A stretch of DNA of 64,000 nt from Entoloma clypeatum (Eukaryota; Basidiomycota; Agaricomycetes; Agaricales; Entolomataceae), in the NCBI GenBank assembly GCA_963565915.1, contig OY751496.1:558001-622000 (forward strand). Reading direction: 5' to 3'. Position numbers and translations under genes: made by a program. The notes beneath the pieces are model-generated. The model worked only from the letters and a program-made list of their open reading frames with translations. It was not told where the DNA came from and did not search any database. Of this stretch, positions 41,301-51,436 are shown piece by piece. Within the stretch, counting starts at the first letter, position 1, and each line of letters starts with the position of its first letter.

Positions 41301-42297
41301 CGCACTCGGGACTGCACGCTCCTATATTCAAAACGTCTGGAAACTCCACGGACTACCGGAGGCCATTGTCTCCGACCGCGGACCACAGTTTGTCGCCAAG
41401 TTCACGCGCAAACTATATAGGCTACTTGGCATTAAGATTGCTGCCTCGACAGCCTACCATCCGCAGTCGGACAGACAGACGGAGCGGGTCAATCAAGGAT
41501 TGGAACAATACCTTCGCCTATTCGTCAATGAATATCAAGACGATTGGGATGAATGGCTTCCAATGGCTGAATTTGCATACAACAACCATGTTCACGCATC
41601 GACACGTCAAACTCCGTTCTACATTGACACCGGCCGCCATCCGCGCATGGGATTCGAACCTCGCGAGAAGCGGACGGAAATCGAGGCGGTAGCGGATTTC
41701 AGCGAGCAGATGAAGTCCGCTCTGGAAGAGGCTCGCGCAGCACTAACAAAGGCAAAAGACGACATGGCGCGATACTACAACCAGCATCGGAGCACCACTC
41801 CGACATTCCGCCCGGGGGACAAGGTCTTTTTAGACTCATCGGACCTCAAAACCACCCGACCCACAAAAAAACTTGCACATCGGTACGTAGGCCCTTTCCC
41901 AGTGGTCCGACCTGTCGGAACACATGCCTACAAACTTCGCCTTCCCCCTTCCATGTCCCGCATTCACCCAGTATTCCACGTCGTCAAACTTTCACTAGTT
42001 CCCGACGACCCTTTCCGACGCCAAGTCCGCTCTCCTCCGCCTCCGACGGTAGTGGGAGAAGAATTGGAGTATGATGTTGAAAACCTCTTGGACAGCCGAC
42101 TGCATCGAGGCAAGCTTCAATTCTTGGTCAAATGGAAGGGATATGGCTACGAAGAGAATTCCTGGGAAGCAGAAGACAATGTCCACGCTCCGCGCCTAGT
42201 CCGCGACTTCTACCGACGTCATCCGGGAGCTCCGCGTCGGATCTCCGCTGCGATATTCGACTCGTTTCGCCTGACATGTCGAGACGCCGTGCCTTGA
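38227..42297 (+). CDS. pol: Gypsy-4 pol: protease, RT, RNase H, integrase, chromodomain
   Basis: Open for 1356 codons. Its first part (38227-38392) overlaps gag in the -1 frame and begins at a TGAATG sequence, so the true fusion point is probably nearer the gag end. Protease ALLDSGATG near residue 146; RT with LDIRWGYNN and catalytic YLDD near residue 549; RNase H VEADSSDFATGAVL; integrase zinc domain HHDTPVAGHPG near residue 919 with CDSCLRTK; core VDFITELPEA, SDRGPQF and TAYHPQSDRQTE; C-terminal chromodomain EYDVENLLDSRLHRGK, FLVKWKGYG and NSWE (residues about 1280-1325), which in chromoviruses steers integration to modified chromatin. No stop or frame break. TGA at 42295. Confidence 0.97.
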   Translation: MPPSLRRPIHDDGGTRRVYHGTTRGQGRGGRQLRSAHGVCGVGGRTGGFSSSQRVNSAPSLSTKNRYAALFMEQYDPIPSISKPANDPIVAPNSANPIRIRFSKWERRLPKQYVLAAAARSDNSLELDIVLETTDTKDILSQKALLDSGATGSFIERTLVEKHRLSTRKLQRAIPVYNIDGTPNEAGAITEVLDVVLRYRDHSERTQLAVTSLGKQEIVLGFTWLKEHNPEVDWTSGEVKMSRCPARCRTCQQEAAQERKERKFEQVRIRACRMGSTPTSGLEEEAPRGPWVEDVTEGEEMEELAEDDEEEDEFEEGDRLFVGTVPAEAEFIRASSNISQRLSEAFLSNQKPKSFRDSVPDHLFDFEDVFSKTSFDTLPEERTWDHAIELVPDASPAGCKVYPLAPNEQKELDAFLEENLATGRIHPSKSPMASPVFYIKKKDGSLRLVQDYRSLNSKTIKNKYPLPLISELINKLQRAQYFTKLDIRWGYNNVRIKPGDEWKAAFRTNRGLYEPLVMFFGLTNSPSTFQTMMNEIFQDLITEGVVCVYLDDILIFTETLAEHRRVTRIVLERLREHKLYLKPEKCEFEQTRIEYLGLIIEQGRVEMDPVKVAGVAEWPAPTNVREVQSFLGFTNFYRRFIEGFSDIARPLFELTKKGHLWSWKEGEVSAFAELKRRITSAPILVLADHRKEWRVEADSSDFATGAVLSQPTEDGKWHPVAFYSKSLSPVERNYEIYDKEMLAVVRALEEWRHFLEGAEKTVEIWTDHKNLEYFMTAQKLNRRQARWSLYLARFDFKMHHRPGKSMGKSDALSRRADHGDGSRDNENIILLRPELFAVRAMRGVTVQGEERDVLCQVRQGIREGLLEDSVAEVVRSLPTVGAGSVRSAEWRQAEGLLYFRDRIYVPNNPQLRHRILTQHHDTPVAGHPGRWKTLELVSRNYWWPHMSRLIGQYCKTCDSCLRTKVRRTPPSGELNPLPVPTERWQVTSVDFITELPEAHGYDAIMVVVDSVGKRGHFIPTHSDISALGTARSYIQNVWKLHGLPEAIVSDRGPQFVAKFTRKLYRLLGIKIAASTAYHPQSDRQTERVNQGLEQYLRLFVNEYQDDWDEWLPMAEFAYNNHVHASTRQTPFYIDTGRHPRMGFEPREKRTEIEAVADFSEQMKSALEEARAALTKAKDDMARYYNQHRSTTPTFRPGDKVFLDSSDLKTTRPTKKLAHRYVGPFPVVRPVGTHAYKLRLPPSMSRIHPVFHVVKLSLVPDDPFRRQVRSPPPPTVVGEELEYDVENLLDSRLHRGKLQFLVKWKGYGYEENSWEAEDNVHAPRLVRDFYRRHPGAPRRISAAIFDSFRLTCRDAVP

Positions 42298-42308
42298 AGG
42301 GGGGGTGA

Positions 42309-42752
42309 TGTAAGGGCAACCACTTTGCACTTTCCCTTTCCGTTCATTTCCACCATCTCCGACGCCCTCCGACGCCCTCCGACGCCCTCCGATCGTATCT
42401 GTTGCCTCTGATATCTTATTCACCTCTCTGCACCTCTCCACATCCGACAACTCCGCGCGCCTCTGCTCCTCCACACGTCGGATCGCAGGTACTATCATTC
42501 ATCTCGTTTCCATTCATCCCCCATCCCTACTCCCGACCATTACTCATCATTCCTATGTCTCGTTTTATCTTTTATTTCATATCTCATTTTACTATTTATC
42601 TCGCTAGCTTGCAGGGGAATCCTTAGAACTTTCTCTTCGGATCTCCCTTGCAAGGTGTGTGTTGTATTACTTATCAGACTGCTCAATCTAAACTTCGGAT
42701 CTCCCTTGCAAGTATCTGAGTTTGAGTCTTGGATCGTAAGGTCGCCCTTACA
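42309..42752 (+). repeat. Gypsy-4 3' LTR
   Basis: 444 bp, about two differences from the 5' LTR (both near 42463-42475), preceded by a G-rich polypurine run AAGGGGGGG. Confidence 0.95.
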
Positions 42753-42757
42753 GCGAA

Positions 42758-43850
42758 AGCGTGGGGGCATATTAGTAGTTCCCCTGCGACATTATAATAG
42801 ACTTCTTTCTTTATGTTGCATCATTATAATTCATTCAGTTTTCATTCCTCCTTCCCATTGAAACTATAATGCATGTCATAATTCTCATGCATGAAGACAA
42901 GTAAATTATAGCCTGAACTTGTTAAATTACTGCAAAACATTATAAATAATATGGCTACTTGGGAATGTTATACAGGGCTATGACATGCTATGATGGTATG
43001 GTATACTACACAATGCTATATGACTATGAATTGCTATGGGGCTCCAGCAGTACCACACTATAAAATGCTATGGAACACTATGGGATGGTATGGTGCTCCG
43101 TGATGCTATCTGGTGCTATGACTTTGACTGTGTTTGCTATAGTTTGGTTTGATCAAAATCAGAGTTTGCTGATGAGTATTGTGGACATCTTGGCATTGCT
43201 GGAAAGAATTTTCATGAACATGTCTTCTTCAGTGCTTCCTCATGCAAACCTTCAGCAGCCTCCCATAATGTCTCCAAGCTGTTCAAAACCCTCTATCCAA
43301 CACAACTTGGTGAGCAGAATTGCCACTTCCATCCATCTTTAAACCTCAATGCCAACTGTTGCACAACTTGGAATGACATTTCCAAATCCAAACAAACTTA
43401 AAGTCGAATTATATACAATCTTGATTCTGTGGCAAAAAATGAATGGGTATAAAATTTTGTTATTGCAATGCAAAGTATACACCAGGTTTATTGCGAAAAG
43501 GTATAATGTCTCACAGAATTATCATTGCATTGTGATGCCTCATTTTTGACACTGACTTACTGTTATTAGAATATTGAGAATGGGAAATATCACATGGTTA
43601 TTGTCACCCCAAACTCATATCAAAATGTGCAATTGAAAGAAGACGATGCATGTCTTTTTTTTTTTTCTTTTTTTTTTTGGTCAACAATTTATATAGTGGT
43701 ATACTAGGGGTACAGTCTGCTTGACATAGAGTAAACTACATTGATCCGAGGATCTATGTATGCATAAAGAACAGGCAGCGCAAAGCTCCATTGAGCTGAT
43801 AAGACCTCACACCAGGTCAGGGAAGTCTGTTATAAACAAACATCTTAGGT
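42758..43850. other. Low-complexity and unassigned sequence
   Basis: 42930-43140 is rich in GCTATG/CTATGG words like 34861-35280. 43141-43640 shows no gene or repeat partner. A T-rich tract lies at 43661-43679. Confidence 0.5.
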
Positions 43851-44025
43851 TCGGTTCGGTTCGGTTTTTTGCCCCAGAAATGGGTGGACCAAGACTGGAC
43901 CGGTCTTTCAATCACTCAGAAATACGATAGACTGAGACCAAACTGGGGGGAACCAGTCTCGGCATGTCATTTTGCTTGGACCAGACCGGTCCAAACTGGT
44001 CTAGACCAGTCGTAACTACGGTAAT
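43851..44025. repeat. MITE-like GGTCTAGACC-rich repeat
   Basis: Contains GGTTCGG tandem units, GGACTGGACCGGTCTTTCAATCACT and the palindromic ACTGGTCTAGACCAGT. Composition and right-end sequence resemble the hAT-like MITE at 3232-3481, but termini and duplications are not clear. Confidence 0.45.
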
Positions 44026-44040
44026 ACACTAATAATCTAA

Positions 44041-44377
44041 AAATGTGTGTTGGGCGCGAGATGACGCCGTTGGACTTGAGTGGGGGGGCCATTGGGCATA
44101 AGTCGAGGCCACAAAATGAGGCGCAAGTGAGGGGCCGTTGGTTGCGAGAGGAGGCCGCTGGACATGAGAGTGGGCCGTGGCGCGCGAGTGGGGAGCATTG
44201 GGCGTGAGAAGGTGCTGTTGCACGTTCAAGGGGTGGCTGTTGGACATGATGGGTGGCGAAGGGAGGGCACTGGGTGTTAAAGGGCGCCGTTGGGCGGTAG
44301 AGGGGGCCGTTGGGCATGATGGGCAGCCATTGAGCACACAGGGAGGCCGTTGGGCATTAGAGGGGGCCATTGGGCAT
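44041..44377. repeat. Degenerate minisatellite, left part
   Basis: Imperfect 20-25 bp units of the form GGGGGCCGTTGGGCATGAGA. The array continues at 50896-50990 on the other side of gypsy-3B, which therefore inserted inside it. Confidence 0.82.
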
Positions 44378-44382
44378 GAAGG

Positions 44383-44770
44383 TGTTATGGACTTACCGGT
44401 TTGTATGCTACGCACTTTTCCCATGCATTGTACCTTCGTTATTTCTTTGACTCATCGGACCGCTTACTCATTTACCTTTACTCTACCATTCTCCTTTAGT
44501 ATACTTCGCTCCCACGCTGACTCGCACTCCGCAGTAGGGATTACTCAGTCCGCAGTCGTCTGACTCACTTTGCACTGCCTTTCCGCAGTTACTGACTCAT
44601 CCGCACTGCCTTCCGCAGCTACTGACTCACTCGCTACCGCTCGTAGCCAGTACTATATAAACCTCATGTACCATAGCTACATTTCTTAGATTTAGCAATC
44701 ACTTTGCTCTTCGCCTTTCCACTTCCTGCATACTCTGCCCAAACCTTGGAACGGTTTGTTAAGCATAACA
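44383..44770 (+). repeat. Gypsy-3B 5' LTR
   Basis: TGTTATGGACTTACC to TTAAGCATAACA. TATATAA box near 44655, RNA-start segment AGATTTAGCAA at 44688-44698. The primer site just downstream (44773) reads TTGTAAATCT, one base short of the 3A version. Confidence 0.94.
44464..44629. promoter_or_regulatory. Array of TGACTCA-type sites in gypsy-3B U3
   Basis: TTACTCA at 44464 and 44541, TGACTCG at 44518, and three perfect TGACTCA at 44561, 44593 and 44623, interleaved with CCGCAGT words, ending about 25 bp before the TATA box. TGACTCA is the binding word of Gcn4/Cpc1/AP-1 bZIP factors. The array is conserved in the diverged 3A LTR. Confidence 0.6.
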
Positions 44771-45761
44771 AGTTGTAAATCTCGTTAGGTTCGCCCAGAG
44801 CGAAGAGAGCAACTACCAGACGAGTCAAGACGTCGCGCTTCTTTGAAGACTTTACCAGTCACCCATTCAGCACGCCAGAAGCCCGACAGGAGGAGCTAAG
44901 TCCTCAAGACAGTATCGATTTTACACTCATCCAGCAGTACATCGAATCGGAGATCCGTCGCATCCTACAGCAGGTGCTTGACAAAGAACTAGACAACGAC
45001 GAGCATCGCCCCCACGGCGAGATAGCAGAGAGCATCCATCTTGCTCGGCAACACCAGATTGCGCGTTACAACGCCCGACAGAACAAACTCGAAAGCTTTC
45101 GCGTTCAAGAAGGACCTCAGACAGGTCGGATCACAGAGATCAGAGAGTTTATCGGTGTCCAGACAACCATTATCAGAAGATTGATTAGGACGCTCACATC
45201 GAGACGTCCCAGAACCACATCATCACGTCTTACTCGAAGCAGCAGATCTACGCCCACTTCACCACCGAAGAACTCTTGAAACTGTCAAACCTTGGCAAAG
45301 AAACTGGGAAATACATCCTAGAGAAGAACGTCAACTGCAGAATCTCTGAACAAGTGGCCAGCGATGGCAAGACGTACACCGATTATGCAAAGGAGATCCG
45401 AAACAAGGGACAACAGATGGAAGGACACGCACTGGTCATCCGAGGTGGCGGCGACATGCGCACCGGATCGGGTACCACTTATGGTGGTCAGGGCAAAGCC
45501 ATGGAGATCGACAAAGCAGGAGTAGCCCGTTGCTACAACTGTCAACGCTTCGGTCATCTGGCTAAAGACTGTAGCGCTCCAAAGAAGAAAGATGGTCGCA
45601 AGTGTTTCAACTGTGACCAAGAAGGCCATATCGCGCGCAACTGCCGCAAGCCGAAGAAGAACTCCGGAAGGATTAGGAAGGTGTCTGAGGAAGATGCCGA
45701 GAATGATGAAACCACAATCTTAGAAGCTGACGAGAAGGATTTTCCCGAAGGGTCCGATTAA
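44771..45761 (+). pseudogene. gag: Gypsy-3B leader and gag with capsid deletion
   Basis: The leader open frame (EARQEEL-like, YIESEIRRILQQVLDKE) matches the 3A copies. In the gag frame, SKQQIYAHFTTEE is fused in frame to LLKLSNLGKETGKY at about 45270, removing the N-terminal half of gag including most of the capsid. Both zinc knuckles (CYNCQRFGHLAKDC, CFNCDQEGHIARNC) and the DEKDFPEGSD end are kept. Stop at 45759. Confidence 0.85.
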
Positions 45762-48258
45762 ACGACACTAAGTCTCGACCCTTATCTATTAAACGGACTT
45801 GCTTGCCTTGTATGACTGCAGACAATAGAACCTATGTCATCCCTGCCAAGCGAGCCGCTGCGTCGACTAAGATTGTGAAGGGAGATAAACCTCCGAAAAG
45901 ACGAGAAATCAGGCTGTTAGCACAGCTCAAAACACGACAAGGACCAAAGGTTATCCGACCTGAGGTTGACAGCAGATGTGAACGCACATGCATTCATCCC
46001 AGAATAGTACGCGAACAGAACCTCCCCACGCGAGGAATACCACCCATAGCAATTCTAAATGCAGATGGATCACCAAATTGACAACAGAAAGCGAGCCAAC
46101 TTGCCGAAGTCAAACTGGATTTGGGAGCACATCAGGAAACCATGGAAGCAATGGTACTGGACATTGGGAGGACAGACATGCTCTTGGGACATGACTGGTT
46201 GGTACACCACAACCCCACAATCAATTGGACAACCGGCGCGGTAACATTTAACCGGTGTCCAACATCATGTCGAACCAAACACTCGGATTTTAGGATTAAC
46301 CTTAATGGTCGCAAACACCGGGTTCGCATGGTTGAGGTGCGCGACAAAGATGCACCCAAAAAGTCGGATCAGAAATGGAAGCCTGGAGACCCTATTTTGG
46401 AAGCTGTCACTCCCACACCACCTCCCACAACCAAATGACCCTCATATGTTGAACGATTTGCTCATCTTTTCGAGAAAGAGAACTTTGACAAGATCCCAAA
46501 GGAGAGGGAATGGGACCATGGTATCAAACTTACACCGGACGCACCAAAGGAACTAGGGGGAAATACATATCCTATGACGCAAAAGGAACAAGAAGAATTG
46601 GACGCATTCATTGACGAGGGCCTAGCAACAGGAAAGATCCACCCGTCCAAATCCCCTTATGCCTCCCCTTGCTTCTTCATCAACAAAAAGGATGGCTCCA
46701 AACGATTGGTACAAGATTACCGCATGGTCAATAAATTCACGGTCAAAGACAAGTTCCCACTCCCACGAATATCCAATCTCTTGGACGTACTGAAAGATGC
46801 GGTCTACTTCAATAAAATGGACATCATGTGGGGCTATAACAACGTCCGGATTAAGGAGGGCGATGAATGGAAAGCTGCCTTCCTCACCAGTCGAGGATTG
46901 TTTGAACCATTGGTCATGTTTTTCAGTCTTTGCAACTCCCCGGGAACATTCTCTCGAATGATGGCTAGTCTATTCCGGGACCAGATCCGCCGACGTATCT
47001 GCGTGATCTACATGGATGACATCATGGTTATCGGTAAAACCAAGGAAGAACTCGCGCGAAACACCAAAGAAATCCTACAGATCCTATCGGACAATGATTT
47101 GTTCCTAAAGGAGAAGAAGTGTTTATGGGAAGTAACGAAATGTCCTATATTGGGATATGTGGTTGGTGAGGGACGTGTTGAGATGGAAACTGAGAAGGTG
47201 GATACAATTCGAAACTGGCGAGCACCCACATCAAAAAAGGAAGTTCAGAAGTTCCTTGGATTTGCTAACTTCTATCGACAATTTATTGAAGGGTACTCAA
47301 ACATCGCAAAGCCTCTCACCACGCTCACAGGCGGTATGGCATTTACTTGGGGACCAACAGAGCAGCAAGCCTTTGAAGGTCTCATACAGGCAATTACATC
47401 GGCACCGGTCTTGGCATTACCAAAACCAGAGGGACAGTTCAGGGTTGAAACCGATGCATCGGGCTATGCAATTGGAGCAGTACTCTCTCAGAAGCAAGAC
47501 GACAAATGGCACCCCATCGCGTTCTTGTCGCGGACCATGTCCACGGCCGAACAGAATTACGAGATATACGACAAGGAACTTCTGGCAGTCGTGGAAGCAT
47601 TGAAAGATTGGAGACACTATCTGCTCAAAGCCGGGGAACGTTTTGAAATCTTGACCGATCACAAGAACCTGGAATATTTCCGTCGTCCTCAGGACCTGAA
47701 TCAACGACAGCGACGCTGGAAAATGAAGTTACAAGACTATGACTTCAAATTACGGCATGTGCCAGGCAAGACCAATGCGAAAGCAGACATCCTGTCACGC
47801 TTACCCTGGTATGAAGTGGAACTCGAACCACAGGACAGTGACCAAATGCTCAAGGAGGGACTATTCTTGAAACGGTTGGAATCAGAAGATGTGGTACAAA
47901 TGGAGATGTTCACGGAGGAACAATTCTTTGGAGGGGGTGAAACATCTGATTCCATCAAAATTGGAAACGTCACGACCATCGAAAATCCGTGGATTGCACG
48001 CATCAAGGGTCCAAACCGCATGGAGACAGAAGTAGCCCAGGGTCTAAAGAAGAATCCTCATTGGTATCAACAGGAAAATGGCATCACATATGCAGGCGAA
48101 CGAGTCTATGTCCCGCCAGATCCACAATTACGACAAGAATTGATGTTTGCATCACACGATGCACCAGTGGCTGGACATCCAGGACAGTACCGGACACATG
48201 AACTCCTCACTCGCACCTACTGGTGGCCTACCATACTGCATGATGTGAAGAAGTACGT
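45762..48258 (+). pseudogene. pol: Gypsy-3B pol, first part: protease, RT, RNase H, integrase zinc domain
   Basis: Frame 2 throughout, without the protease-RT frameshift seen in 3A. Protease reads VDSRCERTCIHP (the glycine of the DSG triad is Arg here), LLGHDWL; RT YMDD near 47012; RNase H ETDASGYAIGAVLS; zinc domain HDAPVAGHPGQ. TGA at 46079 and 46436 correspond to CGA in both 3A copies. Interrupted at VKKYV by the solo LTR. Confidence 0.9.
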
Positions 48259-49518
48259 TGATAAGGCCGCGATGCATCTAGGCCTAAAATCTGCGCGTTT
48301 TGCACCCTTTCACACTATCTCTAAGGGATATAGAGAGTCCTAGATGAGCTCCGATTCTGAGGACTTAGTGGCGACGTTAGAGAGAGAGACCAGCGACCCT
48401 GGCAATGTAGGACATAGCGCTGGTCACCACTATGGGCTTAGCTATGATACTCGAAAGCTATGGGATCGTCTCGCGAGATAGAAAAGACTATTGAGTGCCT
48501 CTCGCGACAAAGCGTGAAACAAGGAGATGGGTTATATTGGAGTTATCGATGACACTAGCACTGTCTACCATACATCGGGGCTTGACCGGAGACATTCTCA
48601 CGAGAGGTTTGGTCAACGTGCGCCGTGCTCCACGTCCAAATCGTCCATATCAGGAATATCAAAATGACATCGGATGATACAGACCGAGATCGGGTTTGAT
48701 ACGTCGCGATCAACGTGACCTTATGGTGAACTTTGATAGGGACCGAATCTGATGGGTGGCTTATCAAGGCGACCCTTAATTGATGCAGCTGATACCTCAT
48801 GGTAACCAATCGGCATCGTCCCGGGTACATCGCAAAACCAAGATATTGAAATAGTGGCCTCTCCAGTGTGGCAGAGGTTTGGATATGGAAAAGGGGCGTA
48901 CCTGTGGCGTTGTCTACCACATGGGCGCATAGAAACGACTCTAGCGAAGGTCACTTGACTGAATACCATTTATCGATACCACATGCAACCTTTTTCTATA
49001 TTTATTGCTGCTCATGTATAAAATCTTGTAGTTTCGTGGTAGATAGGTTAGGTTAGATTGTGCCCCAGAATTGATAGCATTTGTCTTGTGCATCTGTCGT
49101 CGTTCGCGAGTATCATTGAAGCCTCGAGATCGTTTGGTTTGCATCGGAAGTCAGTCGCAATTGTGTTTTGTGTGTTCGAGAACTTGTCAATCATCAAATC
49201 GTGTTATCTATCGGTCGTATTGGTCATTGTCGTGTTCGCGAAGTCTTGTTGGTTCGGAAATCACAAACCTCGGTTCATTATCTATTGAGAACTATCTCTA
49301 AGTCTTGTTCGAGACCTATCGAGCCATCGCTAAACGAGTTATTCAATTGTTGTTTTGGAAGAGTCGCATCCTGAGTGATCCCACTCATCACCCCGAACTA
49401 TATCGATTGAGAAGTACACCTCGCGAGACTTGTTCGGTCTTCGTTGTTGTGTTTGGTGTTTGTGTGTGTGATAGAGATATCGCTCGTGCTCATCCCCAGA
49501 CTCACTTGCTTCGTTTCA
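48259..49518. mobile_element. 1260-bp solo LTR inside gypsy-3B
   Basis: Begins TGATAAGGCCGCG and ends GCTTCGTTTCA, with ACGT on both sides (48255-48258 and 49519-49522). Removing it and one ACGT restores the integrase frame KKYVKGCDTCQ. The TG...CA ends, the short duplication and a TATAAAA box near 49015 suggest a solo LTR of an otherwise absent family. It has no inverted repeats beyond TG/CA and no coding frame. Orientation uncertain, probably plus from the TATA box. Confidence 0.8.
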
Positions 49519-49981
49519 ACGTGAAGGGTTGCGACACTTGTCAATGCAACAAGATTAACCGACAAAAGCGACATGCTCCGCTACATCCCCATGCAGCACC
49601 AAGTCACCCATGGGAAGACATAGGAATCGACGTCGTGGGACCGATACCAGAATCTGATGGAAAAAACGCAATTCTGGTCATCACGGATAGACATTCAAAG
49701 ATGCTTCACCTCATTCCGACAACCGTGGAACTATCGGCTGAAGGATTAGCCAAGATCTATCGGGATCAGATATGGAAGCTTCATGGGATCCCCAAGAAGA
49801 TCATCAGCGATAGGGGACCACAGTTCGCTGCGAAGTTCATGGAGATACTCTGCCACATGTTAGGGATCAAGAGGAACCTGTCCACCGCATACCACCCACA
49901 GACTGATGGACAGGCCGAGCGATCGCATCAGGAAACAGAAGCATGATGCGTGATTTCCATCGGCAGAACCCGTCACGTCCA
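49519..49981 (+). pseudogene. pol: Gypsy-3B pol, second part: integrase core fused to pol end
   Basis: Continues KGCDTCQ, DVVGPIPESDGK, SDRGPQFAAKF and TAYHPQTDGQAERS, then at about 49943 jumps to the last codons of the chromodomain tail ([10 protein letters not shown]), a deletion of about 690 bp relative to 59616-60306. The junction shares a TGAT word with the distal sequence. Confidence 0.88.
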
Positions 49982-50110
49982 TGATAAAAGACACCCGTTG
50001 AAATCAGCAACAGCATCGACCTCATCAGTCAAAAAACCCACCGAGTTCTCTGCTCCGTCTTCAATATAGCTACTCCATTCTTCCTCTATCTCTCCAACAT
50101 CCTCCGCACC

Positions 50111-50473
50111 ATGTCCACCGCCACCACCACATCCACTGAAACCAACCCCGCCATCACTGCCCTCATGGGTGAAGCCCTCTCCATGAGAGACCAGATCCAC
50201 GTGCTAGAAGCCTCACTCGCCGACATCCTGCATCGACAGATGCACATCCGCCTCCATTCTTTATCCGACCTCCCTGTCGCACCAACCCCCGAAGAGAAAC
50301 AAATCCTCGGGAACTACACCCGTACGCTGGTCGTTGAAAACCGGCACATCCAACTAGCCGTCCGGAGTCTCAAACTCGCCGTCGCCATCAACGAAGAGCT
50401 AATAGACGATTGGAGCCTCAAGGAGAATGGCTCCTGGACAAACAACGACGATGCTGGAGGATGGGGACAATGA
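50111..50473 (+). CDS. Extra ORF after pol in gypsy-3B
   Basis: 120 codons, ATG 50111 to TGA 50471, 35 nt before the 3' LTR. Core ALMGEALSMRDQIHVLEASL, DILHRQMHIRLHSLSDLP and EEKQILGNYTRTLVVENRH matches the 3A version, with a different C-terminus (SWTNNDDAGGWGQ). It is still open although gag and pol of this copy are wrecked. Function unknown. Likely coiled coil; no signal peptide, transmembrane segment or zinc motif. Confidence 0.78.
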   Translation: MSTATTTSTETNPAITALMGEALSMRDQIHVLEASLADILHRQMHIRLHSLSDLPVAPTPEEKQILGNYTRTLVVENRHIQLAVRSLKLAVAINEELIDDWSLKENGSWTNNDDAGGWGQ

Positions 50474-50507
50474 CTCTGTGAGGACACAGAGCTTGAGGAG
50501 GGGAACA

Positions 50508-50895
50508 TGTTATGGACTTACCAGTTTGTATGCTACGCACTTTTCCCATGCATCGTACCTTCGTTATTTCTTTGACTCATTGGACCGCTTACTCATTTAC
50601 CTTTACTCTACCATTCTCCTTTAGTATACTTTGCTCCCGCGCTGACTCGCACTCCGCAGTAGGGATTACTCAGTCCGCAGTCATCTGACTCACTTTGCAC
50701 TGCCTTTCCGCAGTTACTGACTCATCCGCACTGCCTTCCGCAGCTACTGACTCACTCGCTACCGCTCGTAGCCAGTACTATATAAACCTCATGTACCATA
50801 GCTACATTCCTTAGATTTAGCAATCACTTTGCTCTTCGCCTTTCCACTTCCTGCATACTCTGCCCGAACCTTGGAACGGTTTGTTAAGCATAACA
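50508..50895 (+). repeat. Gypsy-3B 3' LTR
   Basis: 388 bp, preceded by GAGGAGGGGAACA, followed by GAAGG and the interrupted minisatellite. Confidence 0.94.
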
Positions 50896-51436
50896 GAAGG
50901 GGCATTAGAGGGGGGCGTTGGGCACAAAGGGAGGCTGTTGCGGCCATTGGGCAGCGGTGGTGGCCATTGGGCAGAAGTGGAGCCAGGTGGAGTGGAGGTG
51001 GGGGAAGATTTCGCTCGAGGTCTGATTTATGGTTTGACTTTCAGCAATTGCCAAGAGTCCTTGGCATGAATGCCGAGCGACGCACATCATTGAAAATCAC
51101 ACTGTCAATGCCCAATCTGTGGCACTGGAAGTCCTAAAAATAGTTCTAAACCTATGTAGAGATACTTAGAAGCTAATAGTAAGTATTTAAACAATTAGAT
51201 ACATGAGATATGTATGGTAGAAAGTCTGTACTGCAAAATAATACACAAAACACACTGTAAATCGTGATAAACAGCCTGAGTGCATTATGAGTTCCCTCAA
51301 ACACAAAAACCAGTATTTTCTTGCTTCCTCCTCTCCACAACCACTTTAAACTACCTGTAATATATATATGCTATTGAATCATTGTATGTGAACCTATTGA
51401 GACCCTTCAAAGACTTTCTAAGGTGAATATGAGCAA
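50896..51436. repeat. Minisatellite remainder, then unassigned AT-rich DNA
   Basis: 50896-50990 continues the GGCCATTGGGCA-type units of 44041-44377. From 50991 to 51436 no gene or repeat was recognised. Confidence 0.6.

Larger units (their letters stand above)
36633..42752 (+). mobile_element. Gypsy-4: intact Ty3/gypsy chromovirus
   Basis: LTRs 36633-37076 and 42309-42752 (444 bp, about two differences) are flanked by GCGAA (36628-36632 and 42753-42757). Gag and pol are both open end to end, with intact catalytic motifs in protease, RT, RNase H, integrase and chromodomain. A self-priming type primer site follows the LTR. It is the youngest and only potentially autonomous element in the window. 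Its coding sequence is strikingly rich in CTCCG/CCGAC words. Confidence 0.97.
44383..50895 (+). mobile_element. Gypsy-3B: Ty3/gypsy chromovirus, internally deleted
   Basis: LTRs 44383-44770 and 50508-50895 (388 bp) flanked by GAAGG (44378-44382 and 50896-50900). Compared with gypsy-3A copy 2 it lacks most of the capsid domain and about 690 bp covering the integrase C-terminus and chromodomain, and it carries a 1260-bp solo LTR at 48259-49518. The extra ORF after pol is intact. LTR U3 sequences differ strongly from 3A while the 5' leader is nearly identical, suggesting a mosaic origin. Confidence 0.95.
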
